A stretch of DNA of 64,000 bases from Erigeron canadensis (lineage: Eukaryota; Streptophyta; Magnoliopsida; Asterales; Asteraceae). Positions 12,860 through 25,138 of the stretch are shown here, piece after piece. The stretch's first letter is position 1; each line of letters opens with the position of its first letter. The stretch is taken from positions 58,898,587-58,962,586 of the forward strand of contig NC_057761.1 in the NCBI RefSeq assembly GCF_010389155.1, read 5' to 3'. The position numbers were made by a program, and so were the translations under genes. The notes under the pieces are model-generated. The model was not told where the DNA came from. It was given only the letters and a program-made list of their open reading frames with translations, and ran no database searches.

Positions 12860-14165
12860 TCAAATACGGCTAGCATTCCAAGACTCAAACATAGTATTTG
12901 CTAAATTATTTCTAAATGTTGTCCACTTATTTGAAGTTTCAACAGAGCTTATGTTATCCTCTTCTCCATATCCAACTCCATCTCCATCTCCATCTCCGGT
13001 TCCTTCATCCACATCATCTTCCATTTCTTGCGGATCATCTTCTATTTCTTGTCTAATATAATTGTGGAGGAAACAACATGCCATTATGATCCTAATATTT
13101 GTATCAATAGGATAAAATGAGTTGTCCTTCAAAATTTTCCACCTTCCCTTCAAAAGACCAAAACATCTTTCTATTACATTTCTAGCAGATGAATGTTTCA
13201 TGTTATAGAATTCTTTTGGTGTAGTCGGCTGGTGTCCATCACGCCAATCATTTAAATGATATCTTTGCCCTGTATAAGGGGCCAAAAACCCCTCACCATT
13301 CGTATACCCAGCATCTACCAAATAGTAACCCGATCTTGCAACTTTTAATCCATGAGGTCGATCAAGAGCATCTCGTAACACTCTACCATCGGTTGCGGAA
13401 CCTTCCCAACCCGATAATACAAAGATAAAGTGCATATCTTGTGAACACACGCCTAACACGTTTGTGACGATATCTCCCTTTCTTGTTCTATATCTAGGCC
13501 TCTCCCCAAGTGGTACTAGACATTGTATGTATGTTCCATCTAAAGCTCCTAGACAATTCTATAAGCAAAAAATAAACAACTTATTATACAATTGAAGTTA
13601 CTAACATAAAAACAGTTCATATGGTGAATACATATACCTTGAACCATTTCCATCTATTGTCGGTAGAGTTCTCGGGAACAGGTTCGGGTTTCTTGAGCAA
13701 ACGTGAATGCAATCTGATAACCGCATTGCAAACTCGAGAAAAAGTTCTACTTATTGTTTCTCCCGAACGATGAAAATTGGTTATCATGGTACGATTCTTA
13801 ATATTATGAGCTATCATATTAAGAAAAATGGTAACCTGCTCTTTTATATCCATATTTCTACTCTCTTTTAAACCACCAAACGCTACAAGCATGACACACA
13901 ACTTGTCAAAACACCTTCGGGTCATCCTAATATTTGTTATTACCATAGTATCGCTCTCATAAACATATCTATTCAATATTGAACGTCGACTTATTTTTGA
14001 CAAAGTATATCGAATACGTGGTTTATCAATTTGGTATGAGTTAACCAACATGTAAAGACATACAATAAACCAATAAATAATAATATTCACTTTGTTCCAC
14101 CAAGCTAAAATCAATGTTCGTCTTCTCTGCTTATGTTTTCGGACTGTTAAACTAAGTCGAGCCAT
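12860..14165 (-). CDS. Harbinger DDE transposase (HARBI1-like nuclease)
   Basis: Exons 13638-14165 (176 codons) and 12860-13558 (232 residues plus stop) join in phase 0 across a short intron with GT at 13637 and AG at 13560-13559. The N-terminal exon carries the helix-rich region (MTRRCFDKLCVMLV, GETISRTFSRVCNAVIRLH). Exon 2 starts LGALDGTYI (first Asp), then VTNVLGVCSQDMHFIFVLSGW, RSGYYLVDAGY (second Asp) and ARNVIERCFGLLKGRW (Glu), so the DDE triad is present. The C-terminus is acidic (EDDVDEGTGDGDGDG). No stop or frameshift is seen, so the protein may be functional. Some plants host domesticated relatives, but the intact TIR context says this is a transposon gene. Confidence 0.9.
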
Positions 14166-14829
14166 ATCCTGTCCATAAAATTTTCATATATTACACTTGA
14201 AAACCAAGTACTTATTTCATATACCACTTTATTAGTTATATATATGTTATATATATACTGATGGTACCAACGTAACACATAATAAATATAAACCGTAACT
14301 TAGAAACTCTATTATAATAAAATATGTAAAAAAAAACGCAAAACAAGAACATAGATTGAATTTTTGCACGACAAGAGAAAATAAAAAATTAGAGTTAATC
14401 AAAGATTTTTGAAGATAAAAGAAACAGAGGAGATCCCTATTCGAGAGAAATCGAAAATCTGTCGATGTATTTTTAGTTAAAGATCTTGAAGAATAATTAT
14501 GGGGAAGAATGATTTTTGGGATGAATATCTGGTAGAGGAACATGAGCAGCCATAGCAAAGAAAAAGATGGCATGTTAGGTTAGAGAAGAAAATGGTAGGT
14601 TTTATTTATGGGTGGAGTTTTTATGTCATAAATATAAATTCCAATAGAAAGTTTGAGATTCCATCTTAAAATGGAAGGAATTTAACATTCGGTGTTTTGG
14701 AAAATTTGGAGGAATTTTTTTAATTCCAATTTCAACCTTATTGCCAACCAAACATAGGAAAGGAATGGAATGTAAATTCCAATTCCAAGGAATTCCTGGA
14801 AAATCCATGAACCAAACACCCCTGTGTAA

Positions 14830-15793
14830 TGAACCTTGTTTAATTTTAATATGTATGGTTTATGTTTAATTTATATTGTTTTGTTTAAACATTGTTTGGT
14901 TAAATTAAATGAAAAAGAAAAAAAATTGGGAGGGTTGAAAGGTCATGAATGCCATTGAAATTGGTTGCGAGGGTTGGTTGAGAGAGTTAAAAAAGAAAAT
15001 TGAGTTAAAGATATTTTGATTGATAGAATTTGTGAAACATGAAAACTTGAGCCAAATGACTCCTCCCCCCATTATGGTGAAATGATATTATGTCTCTAGC
15101 AAAATAAAACATCTTTCAGACATCCACTTATCCAGTATCCTTTAAAATAAATTCTTGTAACCTTACCCATAATTTGATTTGTGTTTACACTCAAATGCAA
15201 ATCAAACCAATTTTTTTTATGTTTGTTTAAATACTCACCAAGATATTTCCTAATTTGTTCAATCACCAAAAAGCTATATAACTTTTTGACTTTAACAGTT
15301 TAAATTTTAACTTTAACTTTTAATATGATATACATTTGTATTTATGGTTATATCAACTTGTATAATATATATATATATATTTATTTATCTTTGATTGTAT
15401 TAGTGTTAATTTAGAGATAAATTATAAATTTTTTAGTCAAAAGTATCGAACATGTAACACTTTAATAAATGTATTAATATAATTAACTTATATTTTATTC
15501 GTAAATGCTTTAGATATGTATAATCCTAATATATTATCTGATATTATGTTACATATAAGATACGTTTACTCTTACGAGTCGAGTTACATTTTAAGTTTTT
15601 TAAAAAAATATAGGTCTTCGAATCGAATCAAAGTGATGAGTGAAAAACTATGAAAATGATTATAAAATTTAATGATATAATGAGCATAAAAATAAAAACA
15701 GAATTTGAAAAAATATAATTATACAGTATATAAAAAAAAAAGTAAAAAGCTGAAAAAACACATTGGTAGTGGGAAGCATCGCATCCGGATACC
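14830..15793. other. Intergenic AT-rich stretch before the H3 gene
   Basis: I see no gene here. It contains an (AT)n run near 15366-15380 and poly(A/T)-rich tracts; the GC content rises only at the H3 promoter. Confidence 0.5.
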
Positions 15794-16438
<645 letters not shown>

Positions 16439-17502
16439 ATATTTGGTTTATTGGTTAGTAATGGTCTTATGAAATTAGTGGTAGATCTGTGGTGGTTTAA
16501 GTTTTAGTATTTCTATATATGTGTTTAACGAGTAGTTTTTTTAATTTAGATGATGTGTATGTGGAAATCAGTGGTTATCAATCAATGAAATCAGATATTA
16601 GCTTACGTCTCTTTTCATGTAAGTCATTTAATTAATCAAGTTTGGCTTGTTTGACTACTACAATTCGTTAAAATCATGATACAGATAGTTACATTAATCA
16701 AAGCAATTAGAATCAGCCTTTTGAATCTCCTGAGGCTTACATACTTCTATTCATAATCAAAATCTGGTGAATGTTATTTTCTATGGCAGGTTTGTTCTGT
16801 TAATATTAAAATCAGTTGGTGGATTTGATTTGCCAGTTGTGTTTGTAGAATTGCTTGTGTTGAATCTCCATTGTGGTTGGTTTTAGTTGAAATTTGTGTT
16901 GTGTAAACTAGCCACCTTGCGGTCACAAACATGCAAATCGGGTATCCAACAAATATTCAAAGTTTGCTATGAATAACAATGCAGTACAAACTACAAACTA
17001 AACAAGATGATTAATGGTACTAAGTTTTTCAAGATTATATGTTAATGTGCTATGTGTTTGTATATACTTAGATATGCTTGATATTAGAAAAGTACGCCTA
17101 TATCCTAGGCTCATCCATACCTATATTTGACTTAGTTAATCTGTATGTTTGAAATCTGGATTGGATGAGGTGGTTGTCCGCTTCAGATAATTATCATCCT
17201 TGGTCAGTGTATAACGTAGGGAGTGTTGTAGATACCATAACAAAGACAATACAAGCAAAGCGAAAATTAGCCAGGGTCAAATTGCGACCAAACTACAAGT
17301 ATTATACCGCAAAACTAATAATTATTAGATATCCAATGAAACAGTAATTAATGTGAATTCCTGAGAACTTGATCCAATAACTAACACGGTTTTCATATAG
17401 ACATCCAATATTAACGTACATGAACCAAAACCAAAAAAATGTGCAATTAGCAACCTAAGTATAAAGAGTGAAAAAGGGAGGGTATATGATCAGTTACCAG
17501 AA
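16439..17502. other. Intergenic region between H3 and the 105-residue gene
   Basis: It should hold the H3 3' UTR (first ~150 bp) and, at its right end, the 3' UTR of the minus-strand neighbour. No other gene is supported. Confidence 0.5.
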
Positions 17503-17820
17503 TCAGTCAGAATGATTATCGGAATACGGATCATAACCAGAAAAACAAAAATCTGTTGAACTCATAAACGAATCGGAATCTTCACCATCTTCACTATCAT
17601 TATAATAATGGGAGTAAAAATACGAATTAGCAGGCAATGTAGGTAGGCAAAAGAAATTCCAAACAGAATGCGCAAATTGACCTAATTCTTCAAGCGGAAA
17701 ACAAATCACAAAATTCAATAATTCTTGGATGGTAATTCGGTCCGAGAAACCTGCAATTGATTGCCATACATCCGTGGACACAATCGCCGTTGATACGACT
17801 AACACGCTGTTGAATACCAT
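17503..17820 (-). CDS. Small acidic-tailed protein of unknown function, 105 residues
   Basis: The frame starts MVFNSVLVVSTAIVSTDVWQ and is intronless. The N-terminal two thirds looks folded: hydrophobic with FSDRITIQELLNFVICFPLEELG and FAHSVWNFFCLP. The last 40 residues are rich in Asp, Ser and Tyr (YYNDSEDGEDSDSF, GYDPYSDNHSD). The well-distributed composition and balanced codons distinguish it from the random AT-rich frames nearby, but I do not recognise the family. A TATA-like TATATA is found upstream on the minus strand at about 17925. It could be a lineage-specific or small stress-responsive protein; that is a guess. Confidence 0.6.
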   Translation of the reverse strand: MVFNSVLVVSTAIVSTDVWQSIAGFSDRITIQELLNFVICFPLEELGQFAHSVWNFFCLPTLPANSYFYSHYYNDSEDGEDSDSFMSSTDFCFSGYDPYSDNHSD

Positions 17821-18110
17821 CTATGAAATTGCAATGGTTTTCTTTCCGCTTCGTGTTCTTTGTTTAATTGTCGGCCTGATGTTTATGAAAATTTTGTGAT
17901 ATTCTTTTATAATTTTGTTCCCTATATACTTAATTTAACCTAAAAAAATAGTAATAATTACTCGTATATCGGAATCAAATATATGCAAGGTTTTATTCTT
18001 GTAATTACCATATATTCTATATATTTTAGTTATATAAAAATACTAATTATCTAATGATTACAACCAAAAACTATATTATCTACAAATACTTATCCTAACT
18101 AACAAAAAAT

Positions 18111-18479
18111 TTAATGATCACGGTGGTGATGGTCAGCGTGGTGGTGTTCGTCTTTGTGGTGGCGGCGGAATTTAATTTTTCCTCTTCCTCGTATTTGTGT
18201 GCACCCAAATTGACATCCTATTTCACAAGAACGTTCCGTTGGAGGTTTTAACACCATGCAGATATCCATACATGCGGCGGTGCATGTGATTGGACCTCCT
18301 GGTGATGGAGCCATGGTATCCGAGGGTGGCGATGCAGTTTTCGATAAGTCTAACATCCTAGCCATTCTCTCCTCTTCTTGTTTAGTAATCTTTTCTGCAT
18401 CATCCGACCCGGGACGTAGTGCCAAGGATGTCTTCGTCGCCACTACCAACATCAAGATTATTAGTTTCTTTAAAAGCAT
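18111..18479 (-). CDS. Secreted small Cys-rich peptide with His-rich tail
   Basis: I chose the ATG at 18479 because it begins a good signal peptide (MLLKKLIILMLVVATKTSLA); an upstream in-frame ATG at 18566 would put 29 charged residues in front of it. The mature part has a Lys/Glu-rich propeptide-like segment, a Pro/Ser linker (SPPSDTMAPSPGG), then six Cys in the symmetrical pattern C-x3-C-x3-C ... C-x3-C-x3-C (CTAACMDIC, CEIGCQFGC). It ends in a basic His-rich tail (RRHHKDEHHHADHHHRDH). The Cys spacing suggests a helical-hairpin fold as in thionin-like or similar secreted peptides. The His tail suggests metal binding. Both are inferences. Confidence 0.7.
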   Translation of the reverse strand: MLLKKLIILMLVVATKTSLALRPGSDDAEKITKQEEERMARMLDLSKTASPPSDTMAPSPGGPITCTAACMDICMVLKPPTERSCEIGCQFGCTQIRGRGKIKFRRHHKDEHHHADHHHRDH

Positions 18480-18985
18480 GTTTTGGGAAGGAGCTTGCTT
18501 GAGGGGTGAAAGTGCAAAATAGAGAGTTTTTTTTTTTTCTTCAAAAATATTTTGAAGGAAGTCCATTTAATTTGGTTCCATATTTTACTCGTTAACACAT
18601 ATATGTAAATGGATGGTTTTAGCTGGTTTGAACATCTAACCAAAATCCACCATGGCAATTAGCTTAATTGAGGGCGATTAAGAACCAATTTGCTTAATTA
18701 AGGGCGATCTAGGACATGCACTCAGGTCTTTTCGAACTTTGATACTACTACTGTTAGCCGCCTGTTGGGGATTTTAGTGTTATTGGCTAGTGTGATTGTG
18801 ATTTACTTGAGAACAAACTAAGAATTTTCCTTTTTTCATGAAGACACAAGTCAGAAAACCTTAACTACAAATTGCGCCATAAAGTGTTAATAAAGAAATA
18901 TTATGATAATTTTTTATTTTTTAAAGATTACTCGCAGCGGAGGGCTCTCACCTCCAATACCTTGTAAAAGGAAAAACTCCAACTA

Positions 18986-19997
18986 AACCATCCGTATACA
19001 AAACCACCCGTATACAGGACATTTAATTGGGATAAAAATCATAAAACCATATTCTCTTTTCAGGAAAACACTTATCTTATTAGTTCACAACAACCATTCA
19101 TTCATTCGGAAGTTAGTGCATGCAATCTTCTACGTCTATAAGCCATACATGTCTAAGTCATATATGTAGTCAATCAATCAAATATACAACAACAACGATA
19201 GTACCCTATTCTAACTTGTAAGTCAAATAGTCAATCAAACAAATATTTACCTTAAATTGTCGAATGTTGATATTTCCTGTTTCTCAGCAACGACGTACGT
19301 GTGTATCGGGGCCAACATAACGCCCATCACATCAAAAGGAAACCAGCTGTACTGAAAATACGTAAGAGTTATTTACGCTCGTTTGATTTGGGCCTCATAA
19401 TTTTGTGCTTAATCTACAAATATTTAAGACCCAGTACTGTAATGGAATCGTCAAAGATAATATATGATATATATATATATATATATATGATACTGTACTA
19501 TTTTATCTTTATCTTTTTTTTTCCTTTCATATTATCGTTTTGGACGGTTCTTTCATGCATCTTAAATAATTAGTACGAAAAAAATAAGTTCTTTATTAAA
19601 CATCTACTAATAAACTAAAACAAGATTGTGACCCTTATTTAACGACATGTGGCATTGTCTTGTAGCGACAAGTGTCTTTTTGATCAAATAAATTAAATTA
19701 TAAATTAAAAAATTAGGTTGACCTTTAAGTCTTTGAATGAGACAATGTTTCCTTGGTATTATCTAATTATATGATACAATATTTGCACGACCTCTAAATC
19801 CGATGCAAATACAAATGCTAAAAGTTAATATAAAATAGAGTTACAATGAATGGTCTTTCTTTCTAAAAGAAGTCTAATAAGACATTAAGTAGTCATTCAA
19901 ACCTTTTATTCTTTTAATACAATTACATTTTTATACAAATACCCAATTACAAATCCACAATGTAACTACCTAACTACCAATAAACTAAAACAAAATT
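18986..19997. repeat. Duplicated upstream unit, copy a (R1a 18986-19462, R2a 19463-19997)
   Basis: R1a runs from AACCATCCGTATAC to GTCAAAGATAATA and matches 20007-20481. R2a runs from TATGATATATAT to AAACTAAAACAAAATT and matches 23263-23803. In copy a the two parts are contiguous; in copy b they are split by a Helitron. R2a contains the 5' portion of a Helitron (TCTACTAATAAAC at 19603) that is complete in copy b. Confidence 0.85.
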
Positions 19998-21490
19998 TAA
20001 TGATTTAACCATCTGTATACAAAACTATCCGTATACAGGATATTTAATTGGGATAAAACCATATTCTCTTTGCAGGAAAACACTTATCTTTATTAGTTCA
20101 CAACAACCATTCATTCATTCGGAAGTTAGTGCATACAATCTTCTACGTCTATAAGCCATACATGTCTAAGTCATATATGTAGTCAATCAATCAAATCAAA
20201 TATACAACAACGAAAGTACCCTATTCTAACTTGTAAGTCAAATAGTCAATCAAACAAATAGCTACCTTAAATTGTCGAATGTTGATATTTCCTGTTTCTC
20301 AGAACGCAACAACGTACGTGTGTATCGGGGCCAACATAACGCCCATCACATAAAAAAGAAACCAGCTGTACTGAAAATACGTAAGAGTTATTTACGCTCG
20401 TTTGATTTGGGCCTCGTAATTTTGTGCTTAATCTACAAATATTTAAAACACAGTACTGTAATAAAATCGTCAAAGATAAAATTTACCAATAAACTAAAAC
20501 ATGATTGTAGCCTCCATTTAACGACACGTGGGCACTGTATCAAAACGACAAGTGTCCTTTTAGTCATATAGATTTAAAACACCTTTTAAATAATAATTAA
20601 AGATATACAAATTAGTATATAACCGTGATTATTAAAAATAAATTATTCTATCCATAAATAAAAATTAAAAATATACATATCCGTAAATAAACAATCACGT
20701 TTCCTTATATGTGCCATTCTCCAATTCTTAAGTTATTTTCCTTATTATTCTCCAACACTTCCCTTATTTTGATTAATGAATAATAATTATATTAATAACA
20801 TATATACGGATTCTTCCAATGACAATATATACTTTCAAGAGGATTGATTTACGATCAATTTCGAATCACTGCTTTCTAGGGTTTTAAAGGGGTAAAATAA
20901 TCATCGCTGCTTTAGAAGGTAAACTAATTGAATTATGTTGTTTCATTGTTTTTGATACTATTGTTCAATATATGTATATGTTTGATGTTAAATTATATGT
21001 GTGTAGTATAGTATATATGCATATGATTACAAGGAGATTTATTTTTAGTATATTAAATTGAACCAAAGTTACTGATGATCATTACCACTTTTATGTTCTT
21101 TTGAAAAAGTTGATGCATATGCGTATAAGTATACTATATTGAACCAAAGTTAATAATTGTTGATCATTACCACTTCTATGCTTTCGAAAAAATTGTTGTA
21201 TATGTCGATATGCGTACAGTATTTATTCATTCATATGATTATGATTGGAATTGTTGTTTTTAGAGTTTTGTTGATTACATGTTATAATATTTGTTACCAC
21301 CAAACATAATGGCTATTACCGAAAACATCATGGTTATTACCGACATATTCGTATCTCTTCCGAAGCAATTGATCCTTCTATTTGTTTAAGCATAATTTCA
21401 ACGCGGGCAACACCTTTTTTTTAAAATCCGTTGTTGCCCTAAACACTTGAAATTATCTTTGTTGATCATCAGGTTTTCATTATTTAATTT

Positions 21491-21667
21491 GTCAAGGACT
21501 TAGTTACTCCGGATGAACATGATGATATACTCATAAAGAATTTGTTGACTAAAAGTAGCAAATTGGGATGCAAACGTACCGTACGTTTTGATGTTGAGGC
21601 ACCAGAAGATGTGAATTTGGCATCGTTCACTCCTATGCATGTTAAAGTAAAGATTGAGAAGAATTAA
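21491..21667 (+). pseudogene. C-terminal fragment resembling Replication protein A large subunit
   Basis: An open stretch of 58 codons reads VKDLVTPDEHDDILIKNLL ... FTPMHVKVKIEKN and ends in TAA. The ending with an alternating VKVKIEK strand resembles RPA1-like OB-fold C-termini, which Helitrons often carry. The fragment begins next to a CAG|GT-like junction, so it may be a single captured exon. Identity is tentative. Confidence 0.4.
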
Positions 21668-21946
21668 TCGCTAAAACGAAGAGGCTGAAGACTCTTTTAA
21701 CTATTTTGAATAGTATTAGTATTGGTATTAGTATCCAATCTAGATTTTATCATAACAAAGCTTAGTTTTGATTCTACTTTAAACTAAGTTCTTATCAAAT
21801 TTACAATTCTATCTATTATGATTATATTTCAAATCAATGTTAACTGTGGTTTTTTATTTACCCATGAATCTGCTAAAATAATAAAAAAAAAAGAAACCAT
21901 AAACACAGTTTGACTTGAGAATTGTCACCTGACTTTTAGACTAACA

Positions 21947-22135
21947 TTGAGCTGTACCCGCTACATTGAGCTCATTTCTAAACTCAAGCACCCCAACTTG
22001 GTCAACCCCATTGGTCACTGCTTTGACCGCCAGCCAAACGAGTCATCAATCATCCATGGTGTATTTCTCGTTTTTGAATTTGTCCCAAATGGAACACTCA
22101 GAGCCTCCTTAAATAGTCAGTATTCATTTATCTAA
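21947..22135 (+). pseudogene. Captured LRR receptor-like kinase fragment
   Basis: The frame contains YIELISKLKHPNLVNPIGHC, then FLVFEFVPNGTLRASL: the alphaC-beta4 to hinge region of a receptor-like kinase, of the type seen in inactive LRR-RLKs with GHCF. It lacks the ATP-binding loop and catalytic part. It has no ATG of its own and stops soon after the hinge, as expected for one exon moved by a Helitron. Confidence 0.7.
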
Positions 22136-22296
22136 GAAACAAAAAGATTCACGCTTTTACTTTTAAGATGAAATATAGATGTTTAGATTCAGTAATAGAT
22201 ATGAGTATTTGCTTAATCAAATAGATGTATTCATCCAAAAATGATATCATCAGCTCCTAAAACGGTAACCCAGCAACTTTCCGGCGAATCACCATT

Positions 22297-22550
22297 TTTT
22301 CCGGCGAGTTTCGAAAACTTTTGGTTAGGGTTTGTGCGGGATCAAATTTTGAGTCGATTGGTGGTAGTTTCAAGTCTTAGTTCGAAGAAACAACAAAGTT
22401 ATCGCGATTTTAATTTTTCCGGCGAGTGTTGGATTCGAAAAATTTTGGTCAGAGTTTGTGCGGGATCAAATTTTGAGTTCATTGGTGGTAGTTTCAAATC
22501 TTAATTCGAAGAAACAACAAAGTTATCACGATTTTAATTTTTCCGACGAT
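22297..22550 (+). repeat. Tandem duplication of about 120 bp inside the Helitron
   Basis: TTTTCCGGCGAG starts at 22297, recurs at 22415 and, as TTTTCCGACGA, at 22539. Two near-identical units share GGGTTTGTGCGGGATC or its variant and AAGAAACAACAAAGTTATC. An open frame of 87 codons spans it but has no family resemblance; the text looks like a captured gene leader. Confidence 0.7.
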
Positions 22551-23399
22551 TTTAGTAAGGATGATGATGATGTAGATACGAGTACATTCATATAACCGGA
22601 TGGAAACCTATTGTAGCAGGTTGCTTGCGTTGAATAACCCAAAAAACGTAGTTGGTTACACTAAATAGCAAGTCGAGTAGTAAGGTACATTACATAGCAT
22701 TTTTGTTATAGTTGGGTACATTTCCATGCCTTTATCCCATATTAAAATAGCTCTAAAGTATCAATTCGCATAAAATTTCTGAAGTTGTTATATTGTCTTC
22801 AGGTTATCTATGTGTTTATACACCTGATTAAATAACTAAGCAATACATGAACTTCTGGATACGAATATCGATTGAGGAATTACTATAACGTGGAATCTTT
22901 TATAAGCTTAAAATTAAATAAAATTAAGAAAGTATGATCAAGAATAAGTTTCATTTTTGCTCTCATTTAAAAAATTATTTTACATCCAACTTTGAGCTTT
23001 TGAAAACTTTTTACCATTAATTAAAGTATAAAACTTTTTTCAAAAAACACTCTTATACACTTTTACACTTTTTTTTAACATAATTATTTAAAAAACTTAC
23101 CATTGTGAATGCTTTTAATATAATTAGCATTTGAAAACGTTTTAACTTTTATTTAATTGCTTATGGATTACATACATATATAAAGTTTATTATAAATAAA
23201 ATGAAATATAAATGTATATAACTATAAGTCAACCGTGCAACACGAACGGGTATTAATACTAGTATGATATATATATATATATATATATGATACTGTACTA
23301 TTTTATTTTTATCTTTTTTTTCCCTTCATATTATCGTTTTGGACGGTTCTTTCATGCATCTTAAATAATTAGTACGAAAAATAAGTTCTTTATTAAACA

Positions 23400-24072
23400 T
23401 CTACTAATAAACTAAAACAGGATTGTGACCCTTATTTAATGACATGTGGCATTGTCTTGAAGCGACAAGTGTCTTTTTGATCAAATAAATTAAATTATAA
23501 ATTAAAAAATTAGGTCAACCTTTAAGTCTTTGAATAAGACAATGTTTCGTTAGTATTCTCTAATTATATGATACCATATTTGCACGACCTCTAAATCCGA
23601 TGCAAATACAAATGTTGAACGTTAATATAAAATAGAGTTGCAATGAATGGTTTTTCTTCTTAAAAGAAGTTAGAGAATCCTAATACGACATTAAGTAGTC
23701 ATTCAAACCTTTTATTCTTTTAATACAATTACATTTTTATACAAATACCCAATTACAAATCCACAATGTAACTAACTACCTACCAATAAACTAAAACAAA
23801 ATTATAGCCCCTATCAGCAATCATATATGTAAACCGTTTACAACTATATAACTTTTTACACTTTCACATTAACATATAATAAATGCTAAAATCTTATTAT
23901 TTATTTTTAGATCATATAGAATTATAAGTCGATCAATAATATAATTATGTTTAAATTAGCATTCAATTATCTATGCATTAAATAGATATATAAAGTTTTT
24001 TATAAATAAAATAAAATATAAATGTATATAATTATAAGTCAGCTGTGCAACACACACGTGTATTAGTACTAG
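23400..24072 (+). mobile_element. Non-autonomous Helitron in the RLP upstream region
   Basis: 5' end A|TCTACTAATAAACTAAAAC at 23400; 3' end AGCTGTGCAACACACACGTG then TATTAGTACTAG at 24072, followed by T. A second 5'-like terminus (TACCAATAAACTAAAAC) at 23781 suggests a nested or composite copy. The diverged locus at 62640-62670 lacks it (TTCTTCATTAAAG...ATATATGACG), an approximate empty site. A truncated copy is at 19603-19997. Confidence 0.7.
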
Positions 24073-24359
24073 TATACATATGTATGACGATAAAACAATA
24101 TTTTTTCTTTCCATTATAGTTACGAATTTTGATAATAACAATATTAATTAACTTTTTAAGAATATGTAATAGTTTTAACTTTTAAATGTGTGTACAAATG
24201 TTTACATTAAGAAATACAAACAAATACCCAATTTTCGTATTTAAGGTGCGAAAAGATAAGTTTAATTATTCACGCAATACATGATAATTGTGGATCTATG
24301 CAATTATTTATATTTATAACAATAATATAATAATGTATAATGAAAGTGAAACCTTAACT

Positions 24360-24415
24360 TTGGAGAAGTTTAGACCCTTATATTAGTTTGGAGAAGTTTA
24401 GACCCTTATATTAGT
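24360..24415 (+). repeat. Perfect 28-bp tandem duplication
   Basis: The 28-base unit starting TTGGAGAAGTTTAGACCC occurs twice head to tail (24360-24387 and 24388-24415), about 800 bp upstream of the RLP start codon. No function evident. Confidence 0.85.
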
Positions 24416-25130
24416 TTCAAGTTTTAGTTAAAGACTAAGATTAAAATAATAATATCATATACTTTTTTTAAAACTTTATTGGATTTAATTTTGATCTAAT
24501 AAATTCAAATATGGTAATTAATAATGAAAAGTAATTTCTACTAACTTTAATGATATAATAATATGGAAAATAATTACTAAATTTCATATTATTATTTTTT
24601 ATAATTTTATTATAATTTTTCAAATATATATAAAGATATGAAGTACTTGTATAATTTTTGTGTACATATAACAGTTTTTTAAAATCTGCTATGAGCTTAA
24701 ATAGTCGTTCACATTTTTATGTATATGATGAAAGAGGTGATTAGGCGAATAAAAATTACTAAAAACTTATGCAATTTCATAAAGCTGTTTAAGCAAAAAT
24801 CTAGCAATAAAATTAAATAAGGTATTTTTATGTTATGGTTAATTGATAGTTTATTTTCTTGTCTATCTAGTTAACATTTACACTAGAATTTGGCATTATG
24901 TATATAGACATGTGTAGTAAAAATTAACATGAATATATAATTTATATTCTAGATTAATATATATATCAATCCAGATTGAGTAACATGCATGCAGTTGAGA
25001 CATATATGACTAGTTGACTATAGTTATAGTGATGAATTATGATTTTTGCAAAAGCTAGCGTAGACTTGCCTTCAAATGCTACTCCACCACAAATCTTTTT
25101 CCAACGAAATTAATTCCACATTTGTTTCTC

Positions 25131-25138
25131 TTTATATA
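25131..25138 (+). promoter_or_regulatory. TATA box of the RLP gene
   Basis: TTTATATA lies about 65 bases before the ATG. The second copy of the locus has a matching CTTTATATATATAG about 70 bases before its ATG, in a similarly conserved context ending CACAAATGAATTAAAG, so this core promoter is shared by both paralogues. Confidence 0.65.

Larger units (their letters stand above)
10566..14826 (-). mobile_element. PIF/Harbinger DNA transposon, 4.26 kb, two genes
   Basis: Both ends carry imperfect inverted repeats containing GTTTGGTTCA: the left end reads GGATCAGTTTGGTTCA, and the right end, reverse-complemented, contains GGGGTGTTTGGTTCAT. Each end is flanked by TAA (10563-10565 and 14827-14829), matching the TAA/TTA target preference of this superfamily. 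Subterminal regions at both ends are rich in GGAATTGGAATT-type motifs. The two genes, SANT/Myb-like ORF1 and DDE transposase, are both on the minus strand with a repeat-rich spacer. The exact first base of each TIR is uncertain by a few positions. Confidence 0.8.
20482..23262 (+). mobile_element. Non-autonomous Helitron, 2.78 kb, with captured gene fragments
   Basis: The 5' end reads TTTACCAATAAACTAAAAC (normally TC..., here TT), and the 3' end has the hairpin-like CCGTGCAACACGAACGGG followed by TATTAATACTAG. It sits between A (20481) and T (23263), the Helitron AT target. Copy a of the duplicated unit at 19460-19466 is the empty site. Inside are pieces of at least two host genes (see 21491-21667 and 21947-22135) and a tandem duplication. 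No Rep/helicase is seen, so it is non-autonomous. Confidence 0.8.
20007..23803. repeat. Duplicated upstream unit, copy b, split by a Helitron
   Basis: R1b (20007-20481) and R2b (23263-23803) are the counterparts of 18986-19997 at high identity, with only scattered substitutions and short indels. The interruption is exactly the Helitron at 20482-23262. Copy b is the one adjoining the RLP promoter. Confidence 0.85.

Noticed and set aside
22241..22504. 87-codon frame in the Helitron
   Set aside because: It spans a tandem duplication of leader-like sequence; the repeated peptide is a by-product.
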